64,000 nucleotides of DNA from an uncultured Acidimicrobiia bacterium (GTDB lineage: Bacteria > Actinomycetota > Acidimicrobiia > Spongiisociales > Spongiisociaceae), in the NCBI GenBank assembly GCA_958295745.1, contig CATQHD010000001.1:1-64000 (forward strand), given 5' to 3'. The position numbers and the translations under genes were made by a program. How positions within the stretch are numbered: the first letter of the stretch is position 1; every line of letters begins with the position of its first letter. Below, in pieces: positions 15,301 to 30,300 of the stretch. The notes under the pieces were generated by a model that was not told where the DNA came from, did not search any database, and worked only from the letters and a program-made list of their open reading frames with translations.

Positions 15301-18300
15301 AGTCCAACGGCGTCCAGATCTTCGATGCCGACCTGAACTACACCGCCGACCTGCCCGGCCCGTTCTCCCGCCCCTCCGGCGTGGCCGTCGATGCGACCAC
15401 GGGCCACATATACGTGGCCGACCTGTTCGCCGACCGCATCCGGGTGTTCAACTCCACGCACCACCACATCGCCAACATCACCGGCGCCTTCTCCAACGCG
15501 TCGGACGTGGCCGTCGACGGACGCTCCGGCAACACGTATGTGGCGGATCCCGACGCCGACCTCGTCCGGGTGTTCGACCCATGGCGGCGCCACGCCGCCG
15601 ACATCGACGACCGGTTCGACAACCCCGGCGGCGTGGCCGTCGACGGCTCCACCGGCCGCATATACGTGGCCGACACCGGCAACGACCGCGTCGCCGTGTT
15701 CGGCCCCGACGGGCGCTTCCTCCACAACATCACCGGCTGGTTTACGGGCCCGGAGGACGTGGCCGTCGACGGCATATCGGGCACCGTATACGTGGCGGAC
15801 CGGGGCGGCCTCCGGGTGCAGGTGTTCGCTTCGGACACCGGCGGCAACGTCCACAACATCACCGGGATCTCCGGCCCGGTCTCCCTGGCCGTCGACGGCT
15901 CGGGAACCCTGTACGTGGCGGACCGCTCCTCCCACATGATCAGGACATTCGAGCCGGCATACCGGATCGCCGTGGCCGATATCGGGGAGGGCATCCTGGC
16001 CGTGAACCTGCCGGCGGGCCTGGTACGGGACGGGGCCGGAAACGCAAACGACGCCTCCGGCTATGCGTATCTAGAGGTGGATCACACAGCCCCCCGGCCC
16101 GTCATCACCGCCGTACAGTCGGGCCCGACGGATGCGGCCGTCATCGACCTCCGGGTGAACTTTACGGAGCCCGTCACAGGCTTTGAGGCGGACGATATCG
16201 CGCTCTCCGGGACGGCCCCCCACGGGGGCGTGACCGGCTTTACGAAGCTCACCCCCGCCAACTATACCTTCCAGATACGGCCCACATTCCGGGGGGACAT
16301 ACACGTGGACATCCCCGCCGGTACACTGCGGGATCAGGCCGGCAACCTCGGCACCGCGGCGGCCCGGTTCTCGATCACCTCCAGCGGCACCCAGCTGATC
16401 CCGACCGTCACCGCCGTACCTGCGGACCCCACCACCCTGCGGTCCGTACCCTTCAGCCTGACATTCAACAGGGCCGTAGATCCCGCCACCCTGGACGCCT
16501 CGGACATCGTGCCCTCCTCTGGAACCGTCCGGAACCTGCGGCTGGCGCCGCAGCACCTCACAAGCCTCGAGGGTACGGGCGCCCCCGGCGACAGGTTCAG
16601 CGGCCCGCTGGGCATGGCCGTGGACGGCGGCTCGGGCGACATATACGTGGCCGACACCGCCAACGGTCACGTCGACGTCTTTGACCGGCATGGGCGCCAC
16701 GTCCAGACCATGGACGACCATCTGGGCTCCCCGGCCGGCATCGCGATAAACGGCTCGGGCGTCATATTCGTGGCCGATTCGAACAGCGGCCAGGTGGACG
16801 TGTTCGGCCCCGACAGGGGCCACACCGGTACCGTCGACTACCCGTTCAGCTTTCCGACCGACGTGGCCGTCGACGACTTGACCGGCACCCTGTACGTGGC
16901 CGACACCGGCAACAGCCTCGTCAGGATGTTCGACTCCGCCCTGGACCACACCGGCGACATCCCCCGGACCTCGTTCAGCTTTCCGCGCAGCGTGGCCGTC
17001 AACGGTTCCGGCCACGTATTCGTGGCAGACTCCGTGAATAACCGCGTCGCGGTCTTTGGCCCCGGCCTGGATCCCCTCCCGGACCTGCCCGGTACGTTCA
17101 ACAACCCGTCCGGGGTGGAGGTCGACGGCTCGGGCCGCATATACGTGTCCGATACGGGCGGCAACCGCGTCGAGATCTTCGACCCGGCACTGCGCAGCAT
17201 CGCCAACATGACGGACGGGTTTGACGCACCGCGCAGCCCTGCGATCGACGGCTATTCGGGCCGCATATACGTGCCCAACTGGAGGAGCGGCCACGTCGCC
17301 GTCCTTGACGGGACCGCCCACGCCTTCGAGGTGGCCGATCCTGCCGACGGGCGGAGGCTCACCGTCAGCATACCGGAGGGCCGCGTGCAGGATCCGGCCG
17401 GCAACCGGAACGTGGCATCAAACGAGGCGGACATCGGGGTCGACAGGTCACTGTCCGGTGTCGTCTCGGCGGCAATCACGGCCCCGGACCGCATCACCAT
17501 ACGGTACGGCGAGCCCGTACACGCGGCAGGTACTGCATACGGCGCCCTGACCGTGGGGGGCGCCCCGCGCGGATACGCGGCCGGCGATCCTTTGTCGGGC
17601 AACGGCACGGAGGTCCACATCCTGGCCTTTGCGGAGGGCGGCACGGCCTCCCCCGGCGCCGTCGGCACGCTGATCATCAACGCGACGGCGATAACGGACC
17701 GCGTGGGGAATGTCCTTGACGACACGGATGCGTACCTGCAGCGGCTTGCCGACGGCCAGCCCCCCGGCATAATCCATGCCGTGATAACCACCTCGCCGGA
17801 TCACATCACCGTACGGTACGGCGAGCCCGTGCATGCGACAGGCACGGCATACGGCGCCCTGGCCGTGGGGGGCGCCCCGCGCGTCCACGACTGGGCCGCC
17901 AGGTCCTCGGGCAACGGCACGGCCGTACACACGCTGGCCTTTACGGGCGGCGGCGTGCAGGGCGCGCCGAGCTCCGCCGGCACCCTTGTCATGGACAGGA
18001 CCGCGGTGACGGATCTTGCCGGCAACGCGCTGGGCGGCACGACGGCGCACCTGCAGGCGCTGACATCGGGCCTCCTGCCTACAGCCGGGATCACGACCAA
18101 CGCGACGGCGCCCACCGCCACGCCGACGGTACACTTCACCGTCACGTTCAACAGGCCCGTGAGCAACGCCACCCTCGACATATCGGACATCAACGCCACC
18201 TCGGGCACGGTTTCGAACCTGCGCCCGGTGCCGCACCACTCCTTCTTTGGAAGCGCGGACGCCACCTCGGGCTCCGGCCCGGGCGAGTTCAACACGCCGC

Positions 18301-21300
18301 ACGGCGTGGCCGTCAACGGCTCCGGCCACATATTCGCGGCCGACACGAACAACGGGCGCATCTCCATCTTCAACTCCACGGGACAACACCTCACCGACAT
18401 ACGCGGCCTTGCCGGCCCGTACGGCGTGGCTATCAACGGCTCCGGCCACATATTCGTGGCCGAGACGAACGGCAACCGCCTCTCGGTGTTCGATTCGGCA
18501 AGAAACCCCGTTGCCACCATCACCGACCTGCTTTTACAACCGAGCGCCGTCGCCATAGACGGGGTGTCCGGTGCCGTATACGTGACCAACCTGGGCAACG
18601 GCCGCGTCCAGATCTTCGACCACGCCGGACGCCACACGGGCAACCTCACCGACACCTTCAGCCTGCCGCACGGCGTGGCCGTGCACGGCATATCGGGCAC
18701 CCTGTACGTGGCCGACAGCGCCAACAACGACATCGCCGTATTCGACTCTACGGGAGGCCGCATCGCTACCATCAACGGTACCTTCGCCCTGCCGCACCAC
18801 CTGGCCGTAGACGGCGCCTCGGGCGCCCTGTATGTGGCCGACCGCGACCACCACCACATCGAGGTGTTCCGTATAACCGGGGGGCCCGGCACCGCGGCGG
18901 AGATCGCCTGGAACCGCACCGCGATCATCGAGGGCGGGTTTTCAAACCCGCGCGGCGTGGCCGTGCACGGCGCCACCGGCACCGTGTACGTGGCAGACAG
19001 CGACAACCACCGCATCGCGGTCTTTGACGGGGCGAGGTACGCCTTTGGGGTGGAGAACGCGACCGACGGGCGCACGCTGGCGGTGAACCTGGCGGCCGGC
19101 GGCGTGCAGGACCTGGCCGGCAACGCGATCGCGGGGTCCGGTACCGTGCGCGTGGGTATCGACCGCACCGCCCCCGTCCCCGTGATCACGGCCGTGCAGG
19201 ACAGCCCGACCAGGGCCCCCGCCATCGACCTCCGGGTGGACTGGGGCGAGAACGTCACCGGGTTCGGCGCCGCGGACATCGTGCTGTCAGGCGACGCCAC
19301 GCACCGGGGCGTCACCGACTTTGCGGCGGCGGCCAACGGCTCCGCCTACACGTTCAAGGTCCGGCCCACCGCCGGGGGGACCATCCACGTGGACATCCCC
19401 GCCGGCGCCGCCGCCGATGCGGCCGGCAACCCCGGCGTGGAGGCCGACAGGCTCTCGATGGTATACGACGGCATGTTGCTGGTACCCGGCATCACGACAC
19501 CCCAGGGACACACCAGCCTGCGGACCGTACCGTTCGCCCTGGACTTTAACCGGGCCATAGACCCGTCCACGCTCGACAGCTCGGACATCCGCGCCACCTC
19601 TGGGACCGTCCGGGATCTGCGCCTGCAGCCGCAGCCGGGCGGGATCTTTGGCGGCGGCGGCCCGGGCGAGGGCGGCCAAGGTTCGGGCCCCGGCCATCTT
19701 CACTCCCCCTCCGGCGTGGCCGTCAACGGCTCCGGGTACGTGTACGTGGCAGACATAAACAACGGCCGCGTCCAGATCCTCGGCCCCTCGCTGGACCTCG
19801 TGGGCAGCATCACCACCCGGCTTGTCAACCCCTCCGGCGTGGACGTGCACCCCACCTCGGGCGCCGTATACGTATCCGACTCGAACACCAACCGCGTCGA
19901 GATCTTCAACCCGGCCGGGAGCCACAACGGCACCCTCACCATCACCGGCGGGTTCCTCCTTCCGCAGGACGTGGCCGTCAACGGCACCGGCCACACCTTC
20001 GTGGCCGACTGGGGGCGCTCACGGATCTCCGTCTTTGACCCTGCGAAGATGCTCGTAGGCCACATCGCCGGTTTCAACCTTCCGCGGGGCGTGGCCGTGG
20101 ATCACTCCTCCTCGGGCCACATATACGTGGCCAACTCGGGCAACAACCAAATCCGGATCCTCGACCGCGCCTTCCACCCAGTCGCCGACATCGTCGGCCC
20201 GCTTAGCAATCCGACCGGCGTTACCGTGGACCCGGACTCGGGCCACATATACGTGGCCGACTCGGGCAACGACCGTGTAGCGGTCTTCGACTCGGCCCGG
20301 AACATCATCGCCAGCATCACCGGTCCGTTCAACGGGCCGCGCGACGTGGCCGTACACCCCGCCTCGGGCGCCGTATACGTGACGGACCTGAACAACCACC
20401 GCCTCCGGGCGTTTGACACCGCATACGCCTTCAACGTGGCGGATCCCGACAACCTGCGGCGGCTCGCCGTGGACCTGCCAGAGGGTAGCGTGCAGGATGC
20501 TGCCGGGAACCCGAACGTGGCGCCGCGCACCGCCGGCGTATACGTGGACAGGACCGCCCCGGCCCCGGCCGTCTCCACGGAACAGCGCGGCCCCACGAAC
20601 GCGACGGTGATCGAGTTTCAGCTGGACTTTGAGGGGGCCATAAACGCCACCACCTTTGTCACCTCGGACATCGACGCCACCACCGGAACGGTGCAAAACA
20701 TGGGCCTGGTGTGGCGGCCCGCCGGGGACATAGGCGGCCCCGGAACCGCCCCGGGCCTGTTCGTCAGCCCGTCGGATGTGGCAGTCGACGGCCCGTCCGG
20801 CCTGGTATACGTAGCCGAGACGGGCGGCGACGACCGCGTCCAGATGTTCAACGCCACCACGGGGGCCTACATCGACCTCCTCCCCGGCGTGTTTTCCAAT
20901 CCGAACGGGGTGGAGGTGGACCAGGCCACCGGCCGCATATACGTGGCGGACTGGACCGGCAACTACATAGCGGTGTTCAACGGTACGGGGCACCCCGTCA
21001 CCAGCATCACCGGCCACCTTGATGCCCCGATCGACATAGCAATCGACGAATCCTCGGGCACCCTGTACGTGGCCAACACGGGCAACAACCGCATCGCCGT
21101 GTTCGACTCCTCACTGGATCACGTCACCGACATCGCCGGCACCCCCGCCTTTAGCTTTCCGTCCGGCCTGGACGTGGACGGCTCCGGCAACCTATACGTG
21201 ACCGATGCGAACAACAACCGCGTCCGGATGTTCGGCCCCGACCTGGCCCCGCTCCCGGACCTGGCCCCCTCCGACCCGTTCGATTATCCGACCTCGGTGC

Positions 21301-24300
21301 TGGCCGACGACTTTGCGGGCGTCCTGTACGTGTCGGACGCGAACAACGACCGCATCCTGATCTTCAACTCCACCACGCTGGACCACACGGGTACCATCAC
21401 CGGCGGGTTTGACTTTCCGCTGGGGCTGGCCGCCGACCCTGCCACCGGCACCCTGTACGCGGTCGATCTGTCCAACCACCGCGTCCGGGTCTTTGATCCG
21501 GCATACGCCTTCAACGTGACGGATCTGGCCGACGGGGCAACGCTCAACGTGACCCTGCCGGCCGGCTCGATGCGGGATCCGGCCGGCAACCCCAACGATG
21601 TATCCAACACGGTAAGCATCGGGATCGACCGTACAGTCCCGACGCCCCGCATCACCTCCGACCAGAGCAGCCCGACCCGCGCGGCCGCCATCGGCTTCCG
21701 GGTGGGGTTCGGCGAGAACGTCACCGGGTTCGACGCTACGGACATCGCGCTCTCCGGCGGGGCCGAGCACGGCGGCGTGGCCGGCTTTGCCGGCGCCGAC
21801 GGCTATGCCAACTATACCTTCGAGGTCCGGCCCACCTCGACCGGGACGATACTGGTGGACATCCCGGCCGGCGCCGCGCGCGACGCGGCGAACCACACCA
21901 GCAACGCGGCGGCCCGGTTCACGATGGTATACGACGGCACGCCCCTGGTCCCAGTCATCACCTCCGTGCCCTCCGGCCACACCAACCTGCACACGGTACC
22001 CTTCAACATGAGCTTTAACAAACCGATACGCACCGCGACCCTGCAGGCCTCCGACATCGAGGCCACCTCGGGAACGGTACAGAACATGCGTCCCGTATGG
22101 CCGTATACCGGAGGCTTCGGCGGCCCCGGCCGGGGGGCGGGCCAGCTTGACTCCCCGGGCGGCGTGGCCGTCAACGGCTCCGGGCACGTGTACGTGGCCG
22201 ACACGGGCAACGGCCGCATCGAGATATTCGACGGCGCGGGGCGGCCGGTGGCCAACCTCACCGGCCCGCTCGTCTCCCCGTACGCGGTGGCAGTCGACGG
22301 CTCCGGCCACGCGTATGTGGCCGACACCGACGGCAACAGCAACAACAACAACGTCACCGTGTTCGACCCCGCACGGCACAACATCCGCAACCTCACCGGC
22401 ATGTTCGACTCTGCGCGCGGTGTGGCAGTCAACGGCTCCGGGCACGTGTACGTGGCCGACACCGGCAACAACAACGTCACAGTGTTCGATCCTGCCGGGC
22501 GCAACATCTACGACCTTGCGGGCCCGTTCGGCTCCCCGCGCGGCGTGGCCGTCGACTCCCGTTCCGGGCACGTGTACGTGGTCAACGCCGCAGGCGCCGG
22601 CGGCGGCGCCGGCGCCAACCTCACCGTGTTCGACCCCGCCGGGCGCCTCACGGACACCATCACCGCCGGCCACCTTGCGGCCCCTAGCGGCGTGGCCGTC
22701 GACTCTTATACCGGGTACGTATACGTGGCCGATGCCGGCACCGGCGACGGCGTGCCCCGGGTCGCCGTGTTAGACGGTACCACGAAACGGCATATCGCCA
22801 ACATCACCGGCCCGCTCGTCTCCCCGTCCGGCGTGGCCGTCAACGGCTCCTCTGGAACGGTATACGTGACAGACCGGACCGCCTCCACCGTCCACGTCTT
22901 TGACACCGCATACGCCTTTGAGGTGGAGGCCCCCGCCGGCGGGGACACGCTGGAGGTACGCCTGCCCGAGGCCCGCGTGCGGGACACGGCCGGAAACATA
23001 AACGTGGCCTCCGGCACGGTGCGCCTGGTAATAGACAGGATCCCGCCCGCGCCCGCCGTCACCATCGTACAGCCGGATCCGACCAACGCGACGGTGATCA
23101 ACCTCCGGCTGGACTTTGGCGGGGAGGTCATAGACGACTCCACCCTGGACACCTCTGACATCAACGTCACCTCCGGTACGGTCCGGAACCTGCGCGCGAG
23201 CCTGGGCAACAACGGGAGCTTTAGCGGCAGAGGACAGGACAGCGGCCTGTTCACCTACCCGTCCGGCGTGGCCGTCAACGGCTCCGGCCACATATTCGTG
23301 GCCGACACCGACAACCGGCGCATCTCCGTCTTCGACTCCGCCAGGCACCACGTCACCGACATGGCCATCACCGGCCCGCCGGGGTATCCGGGCGACGTGG
23401 CCGTCGGCGGCCCGTCCGGCAGCATATACGTGACGGACAGGAACAACAACCGCGTCCGCGTCCTTGACACGGCCGGGAATCCGGGCACCGATCTCCCCGG
23501 GCCCTTCGCCTCCCCGTCCGGCGTGGCCGTCGACGGCACCTCGGGTGCCGTATACGTGACGGATACGACCGGCGGCGGCAGGGTCGCCGTATTCGACTCT
23601 ACAGGACGCCACGATTTCGATCTCGCCGGCGACTTTGACTCCCCGCGCGGCGTGGCCCTTGACGCCACCACGGACACCGTGTACGTGGCCGATCTGGGCA
23701 ACCACCGCGTCGCCGTGTTCGACTCGGCCGGCCGCGCCGCCGCCGACGACCTCCGCCGCCTGCTCGACTCCCCGTCCGGCGTGGCGACCGACGGCTCGGG
23801 CAACATATACGTGACGTACAGGGACGACGATCACGTCGCGGTCTTCAACTCCACGCGACACCACGTCGCCAACATCACCGGCCCGTTCCTGATCCCGCGC
23901 GACGTCACCGTCGACGCCGCCTCGGGCACCGTATACGTGGCGGACTCGGGCAGCCACCACATCCGGGCATTCGGCGTATACCTTGACACGGCGTACGCCG
24001 TTGACGTGGAGGGGCCGGCGGAGGGACGGACGTTTGCGGCGAACCTGCCCGCCGGCAGTATGCAGGACGCGGCCGGGAACGAAAACACGGACTCCGGCTT
24101 TGCGCGCGTCCGGGTGGACCGCACCGCCCCCGAACCGGTCATCACGTCGGTACAGCCGGACCGGACGGCCTCCGCCACAATCAACTTCCGGGTGGGGTTC
24201 GGCGAGAACGTCACCGGGTTTGACGCGGCCGACATCGCGCTGTCGGGATCCGCCTCGCACGGGGGCGTGGCCAACTTTGGCGGCCTCGACGGCTATGCCA

Positions 24301-27300
24301 ACTATACGTTCGATGTCTCGCCCACCTTCCGGGGGACGGTACGCGCGGACATCGCCGCCGGCGCCGCCGCCGATACGGCGGGCAACCCCAGCGTGGCAGC
24401 CGCCCGGTTCCAGATATTCTCGGACAACACCGCCCTGATCCCCGCGATCACCACCACGGCGGGGCCCGGCTCGACCAACCTGCAGACGGTTCCCTTTACC
24501 CTAGCATTCAACCGGGCCATAGACGGCGCCACCCTGGACGCATCGGACATCGACGTTACGGCAGGTACGGTATCGGACCTGCGGTTCACACCGCGGAACG
24601 AGACCGGCTTTGGCGGCCCCGGCTCCGGCAACGGCAAGTTCAGCGGCCCCCTCGGCATGGCCCTGGACGGCGGCTCGGGCAACCTGTACGTGGCCGACTC
24701 GCGGAACGGCCGCGTCCAGATCTTCGATTCCGACGGCGGATACACCGATACGATCCGCGGCGATCTGAGCCTTCCGGCCGGCGTGGCCGTCAACGGTACC
24801 GGCCACGTGTTCGTGGCCGATTCGAACAACGGCCGGATCCACGTGTTCGGTCCGGACCTGGATCCGGTCAACGCCACCGCCGCCGGCCTCCTCAGATTTC
24901 CCTCCGACGTGGCCGTCGACGGTGCCACGGGCAACATATACGTGGCCGACACGGGCAACGGCCGCATCCGGATGTTCGATTCCTCGCTGCGGCCCGGCAC
25001 CGACATCCCAGAGACGTTCAGCTTTCCGCGCGGCGTGGCCGTCAACGGTTCCGGCCACGTGTTCGTGGCCGACTCCGGGAACGACGGCGTCCGGGTCTTT
25101 GATCGGTCGATGGGCCGCGTCGGCAACATCACCGGCCCGTTCGACAACCCGTCCGGGGTGGAGGTGGACGCCGTTTTCGGGAACGTGTACGTGGCAGACA
25201 CGGACGCCGGCCGCATCGCCGTGTTCGATACGGCACTGCGCAGCATCGCCAACATCACCGCCGGCGGGTTCGGCGCCCCGCGCGGCCCGGCCGTCGACGG
25301 CTATTCGGGGACGGTATACGTGGCCGACACGGCAGGCAACCGCATCGTGGTGTTAAAACCGGAATGGACATTCGGGGTGGCGGGCACCGAGCACGGGCAG
25401 ACGCTTGCCGTGAACATGTCGGCCGGCCGCGTGCAGGACTCTACCGGAAACGACAACGCGGCCTCCAACACGGTGAGCCTCACCATAGACCGGAGCGCCC
25501 CGGAGCCCGTCATCACCTCCGTACAGCGGAGCCCGACCAACGCCACCACGATCAGCTTCCGCGTGGCCTGGAGCCTCGACGTCACCGAGTTTACACGGGA
25601 TGACATCACGCTGGACGGCGATGCCGCTCCGGGCAGCGTAACCAACTTTGTAATGGTCCGCGGCGACCTGTACACGTTCGATGTGGTGACCGTCTCCGAC
25701 GGGACGGTACAAGTCGGGATCGCCCCGGGTGCCGCCGAGGACAGGGCGGGCAACCCCAGCGCCGAGGCCGATCCGGTACGGGTGGTACGCGACACCGAGC
25801 GGCCCACCCCCCTGATCACCGCCGTACAGTCCAGCCCGACGGGCGCCCCCACCATCAACCTCCGGGTGCACTGGGAGGACGGCGATGCGGTCACCGGGTT
25901 CACGGCGGACAATGTAACGCTGTCAGGAGACGCCCTGCACGGCGGCATAACCAACTTTGTGATGGTCCGCGGCGACCTGTACACATTCGACGTCTCGCCC
26001 ACCGCCGACGGGACGGTACAGGTCGACATCGCGGAGAACGCGACGCGCGATCTGGCCGGCAACCCCAGCGAGGCGGCGGCCCGGTTCTCGATCACGTACC
26101 ACGGCATGCCCCTGGTACCCACGATCACCCCGGTACGGTCCGGCTCCACCAACCTGCAGACGGTGCCGTTTTACATCGAGTTCAGCAGGGTCGTAGACGC
26201 CGCGACCCTCGATGCCTCGGACATCGAGGCCACGTCGGGAACCGTCTCGGATCCGCACCCCGTGTGGAAATTCAAAGACAATTTCGGGGGCTTTGGTCCT
26301 CAGAACGGCAGGTTTCAGAACCCAGCCGGGATTGCAATCGACTCGGGCCGCATATACGTGGCCGACTGGAACAACAACCGGATCCAGGTGTTCGACTCCG
26401 ACCGCAGATACATCACCGAGATCAAAAACGGGTTTGACACCCCGTATGATGTGGCCGTCAACGGTTCCGGCCACGTGTTCGTGGCCGACACCAACAACAA
26501 CCGGATCCAGGTGTTCGACCCCGCGTACCGCAACATAACCGACATCACCGGCTTTACATTCCCGTTCAGCGTGGCCGTCAACGGCTCCGGCCACATATTC
26601 GTCTCCGACTCCCACGCCCGCAACCGCATCGCGGTGTTCGACTCCGCCGGGGGAAACATCACGGAGATCACCCGCGACTTTGACCGCCCGCATGACATAA
26701 CCTTCGACGATACCACGGGCAACATATTCGTGGCCGACACCTTCAACAACCGCGTCCGGGTGTTCGACTCGGCGTGGAACCTCATCACCGACCTGTCCTC
26801 GCCGACCCACCCGACCGGCGTGGCAATCGACGGCCGGTCCGGCGACGTATACGTGTCCAAATTCGGCACCGGCCGCGTCGCGGTGTTCAACTCCTCGTGG
26901 GGCCACGTCGCCGACATCGACCACATATTCAACGGCCCGCACGGCGTGGCCTTCGACGCCTCCTTCACCTCCCTGTACGTAACCGAAAGGAACCGCAACT
27001 ATGTCACGATCTTCGATGCGAGGTACACCTTCGATGTGGCCGATCCGGCGGACGGACGGACGCTGGCCGTGAACATGTCGGCCGCGCGCGTGCAGGACCG
27101 GGCGGGGGCCGCAAACGTGGAGTCCAATACGGCGCGGATAAACATAGACAGGACCCTCCGGGGGCCCGTCATCAGCGCCGTACAGTCCAGCCCGACGGAC
27201 GCGGCCACTATCAATTTCCGGGTGGACTGGGACGAGAACGTCCGCGGGTTCGGCGCGGACGACATCACGCTGTCCGGGACGGCCGCGCACTTTGGCGCGA

Positions 27301-30300
27301 CCCACTTTGCCGGCGGCGGCGCCAGCTATACCTTCAACGTCTCGCCGGTATCGGACGGGACGATACTGGTGAACATCGCGGCCGGCACCGTACAGGACGC
27401 GCTGGGCAACCCCAACGAGGCGGCCGTCCGGTTCCTGGTCACATACGACACCGCCCCCCTGACGCCCGTGATCTCCACCTCCGTACCGTCCGGCTCCGCC
27501 GACCTGCAGACGGTCCCGTTCAACCTGACATTCAACAAGCCCGTGGACGCCTCGACCCTGGGGACCGCCGACATCGATGCCACCTCTGGCACCGTGCAGG
27601 ACCTGCGCGCGGCGTGGCACCACGACGGGAACCTCGGCGGCGAGGGCACCGGCAACGGCCGGTTCACCAACCCGCACGGCGTGGCGACGGACCATGCCGC
27701 CGGCCGCACGTACGTGGCCGACACGGGCAACTCGCGCCTCGCCGTATACGATGCCGGGGGGCGCCACACCGACAGCATCACCGACCTTCGCCGCCCGCAG
27801 GGCGTGGCGGTGGACAACGTGACGGGCGAGATATACGTGGCCGACACCGACAACCACCGCGTCGCCGTGTTCGGCCCCGACCTGGAATCGGCCGCCAACA
27901 TCCCAAATCTCAAAAACCCCATCGGCGTGGCGCTCAACGGCACCGGGCACGTGTACGTCGCCGACACCGGCAACAACCGCGTCGCCGTGTTCGGCCCCGA
28001 CCTGGAATTTGTCGCCAACATCACCGACTCCGGCAGGATTGACAGCCCCTCGGGCGTGACCGTCAACGGCACCGGCCACGTGTACGTTGCAGACTCGGGC
28101 AACAACCGCGTCGCCGTGTTCGGTACGGACGGGGGGTTCCTCGCCAACATCACCGACTCCTTCTCCCATCCGTTCGCCGTCTCGATAGACGGCCCGTCGG
28201 GCCGGATATACGTCTCCGATCCCTTCAACAACCGCATCGCCGTGTTCGGTGCCGACCACGCCCATGTCGCCAACATCACCGACTGGATCAACGTGCCGAC
28301 CGGGGTCGCAGTCGAGGAGGCCACCGGCACGCTGTACGCGGTCAGCCGCGACAACCACCACCTGTCGCTCTTTGATCCCGCATACTCCTTCGAGGTGGAG
28401 GATCCGGCCGACGTGCGGACGCTGGCCGTGAACATGTCGGCGGGCCGCGTGCAGGACCCGCACGGGCGCGCAAACGAGGCCTCCAATACCGTACGCATCC
28501 ACATAGACAGGACCGGCTCCATGCCGGTCATCACCTCCGTTCAGGACAGCCCGACGGATGCGGCCACCATCAACTTCCGGGTGAACTTCCGCGAGCCCGT
28601 AACCGGGTTCGGACCGGGGAATATCACGCTGTCCGGGACCGCCGCGCACGGCGGCATCACCAACTTTGCGAGGGTCGGCGACGGCTCCGTCTACACGTTC
28701 GACGTCTCGCCGACGGCCGACGGGACGGTACGGGTGGACATCGCCGCCGGCGTGGCGCCTGATCTGGCGGGCCACCCCAACGAGGCCGCCGCCCGGCTCT
28801 CGATATTCTCGGTGGTCACGCCGCTGATCCCCGGCATCGTCCCGGTACACCCGGGCCCCTCCAACCTGACGGTGGTGCCCTTCAACGTTACCTTCAACAA
28901 GCCCGTGGATGTCGGGACCCTGACGGCATCTGACATCGATGTGTCGTCTGGAACGGTCGGGGACCTGCGCCTGGCGCCGCGGCACGTGGAGGACATCGGC
29001 GGCTACGGCCCCGGCCGCGGCCAGCTTTCGGCCCCGTACGGCATGGCGATCGACGGCTCGGGCAACCTGCTCGTGGCCGACTCCGACAACGACCGCGTCG
29101 CGGTGTACAACCGCACGCTGGACCACGTCGCCAGCATCACCAACAACGCCGCCGGCGACCTGTTGGTGGACCCGCTGGACGTGGCCGTCAACGGCACCGG
29201 CCACGTGTTCGTGGCCTCGACGGACGCCTACCAGATCGCGGTGTTCAACTCCACCTTTCACAACATAGCCAACATCACCAGCGGCTCCCCCGTTTTTGAC
29301 GAGGCGCAAGGCGTGGCCGTCAACGGCACCGGCCACATATTCGTGGCCGGCGGCAACGACCGCATCCAGGTGTTTGATCGCGCCCTGAACCACGTCGCCA
29401 GCATCGGGAGCGACAACCCCCACAACAGGGACTTTAATTCCCCGCGCGGCATGGCGATCGACGGCTCGGGCAACCTGTACGTGGCCGACAGGGGCAACTC
29501 CCGCATCGCAATCTTCAACACCGTCCTGGATCACACGGGGGATCTCCCCATCCCTGTCGCTGGCGCCACGGGCGTGGCAATAGACGGCACCACGGGCAAC
29601 ATATACGCGGTCGAATCGGGCCATGACAGCATCCAGATCTTCAACTCTACGAACCACCACATCGGGACGATCTCCGACCGCGTCGATCCGCTGGGCGACA
29701 AACCGCGCCGCGTGGCCGTCGACGGCGCCACGGGCACCCTGTACGTGACCGACACGGGCGACAACACCGTCCAGGTGTTCGATGTGAACTCGTACACATT
29801 CAACGTGACGGATCCGGCGAACCGGGAGGATCTCGGGGTGCGCATGCAGGCGGACCGCGTGCGGGACGCGCACGGGTACTCGAACGAGGCATCCGATCGG
29901 GCGGAGGTCCGCATAGACAGGGACGCCCCCGTGCCGCGCATCACCTCGGAGCAGTCGCCGGGCCCGACCGGCGCGGCGGTGATCAGCATCAGGGTGGACT
30001 TTGGCGAAAACGTCACCGGGTTCGGACCTGCCGACATCACGCTCTCAGGCGAGGCCACGGTCCGGGGCATCGCCAACTTTGCGGACGTCAACGGGACCGT
30101 CTACACATTCGACGTGCTGACCGCGACCGGCGGGACGATACGCGTCGACATCGCCGCCGGCGCCGCAGCCGATACGGCCGGCAACCCCAGCGGGGCCGCC
30201 TCCCGGTTCTCGATTGTATACGTGAGGCCGCCACTGATCCCGGAGATCGGGGTGCAGGCGGGCCCCGTCTCCCTGCAGACGGTCCCCTTCAACCTGACAT

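Noticed and set aside
25923-29873. 1,316-aa minus-strand open frame
   Set aside because: Same explanation: antisense to propellers 11-13 with no independent evidence of coding.
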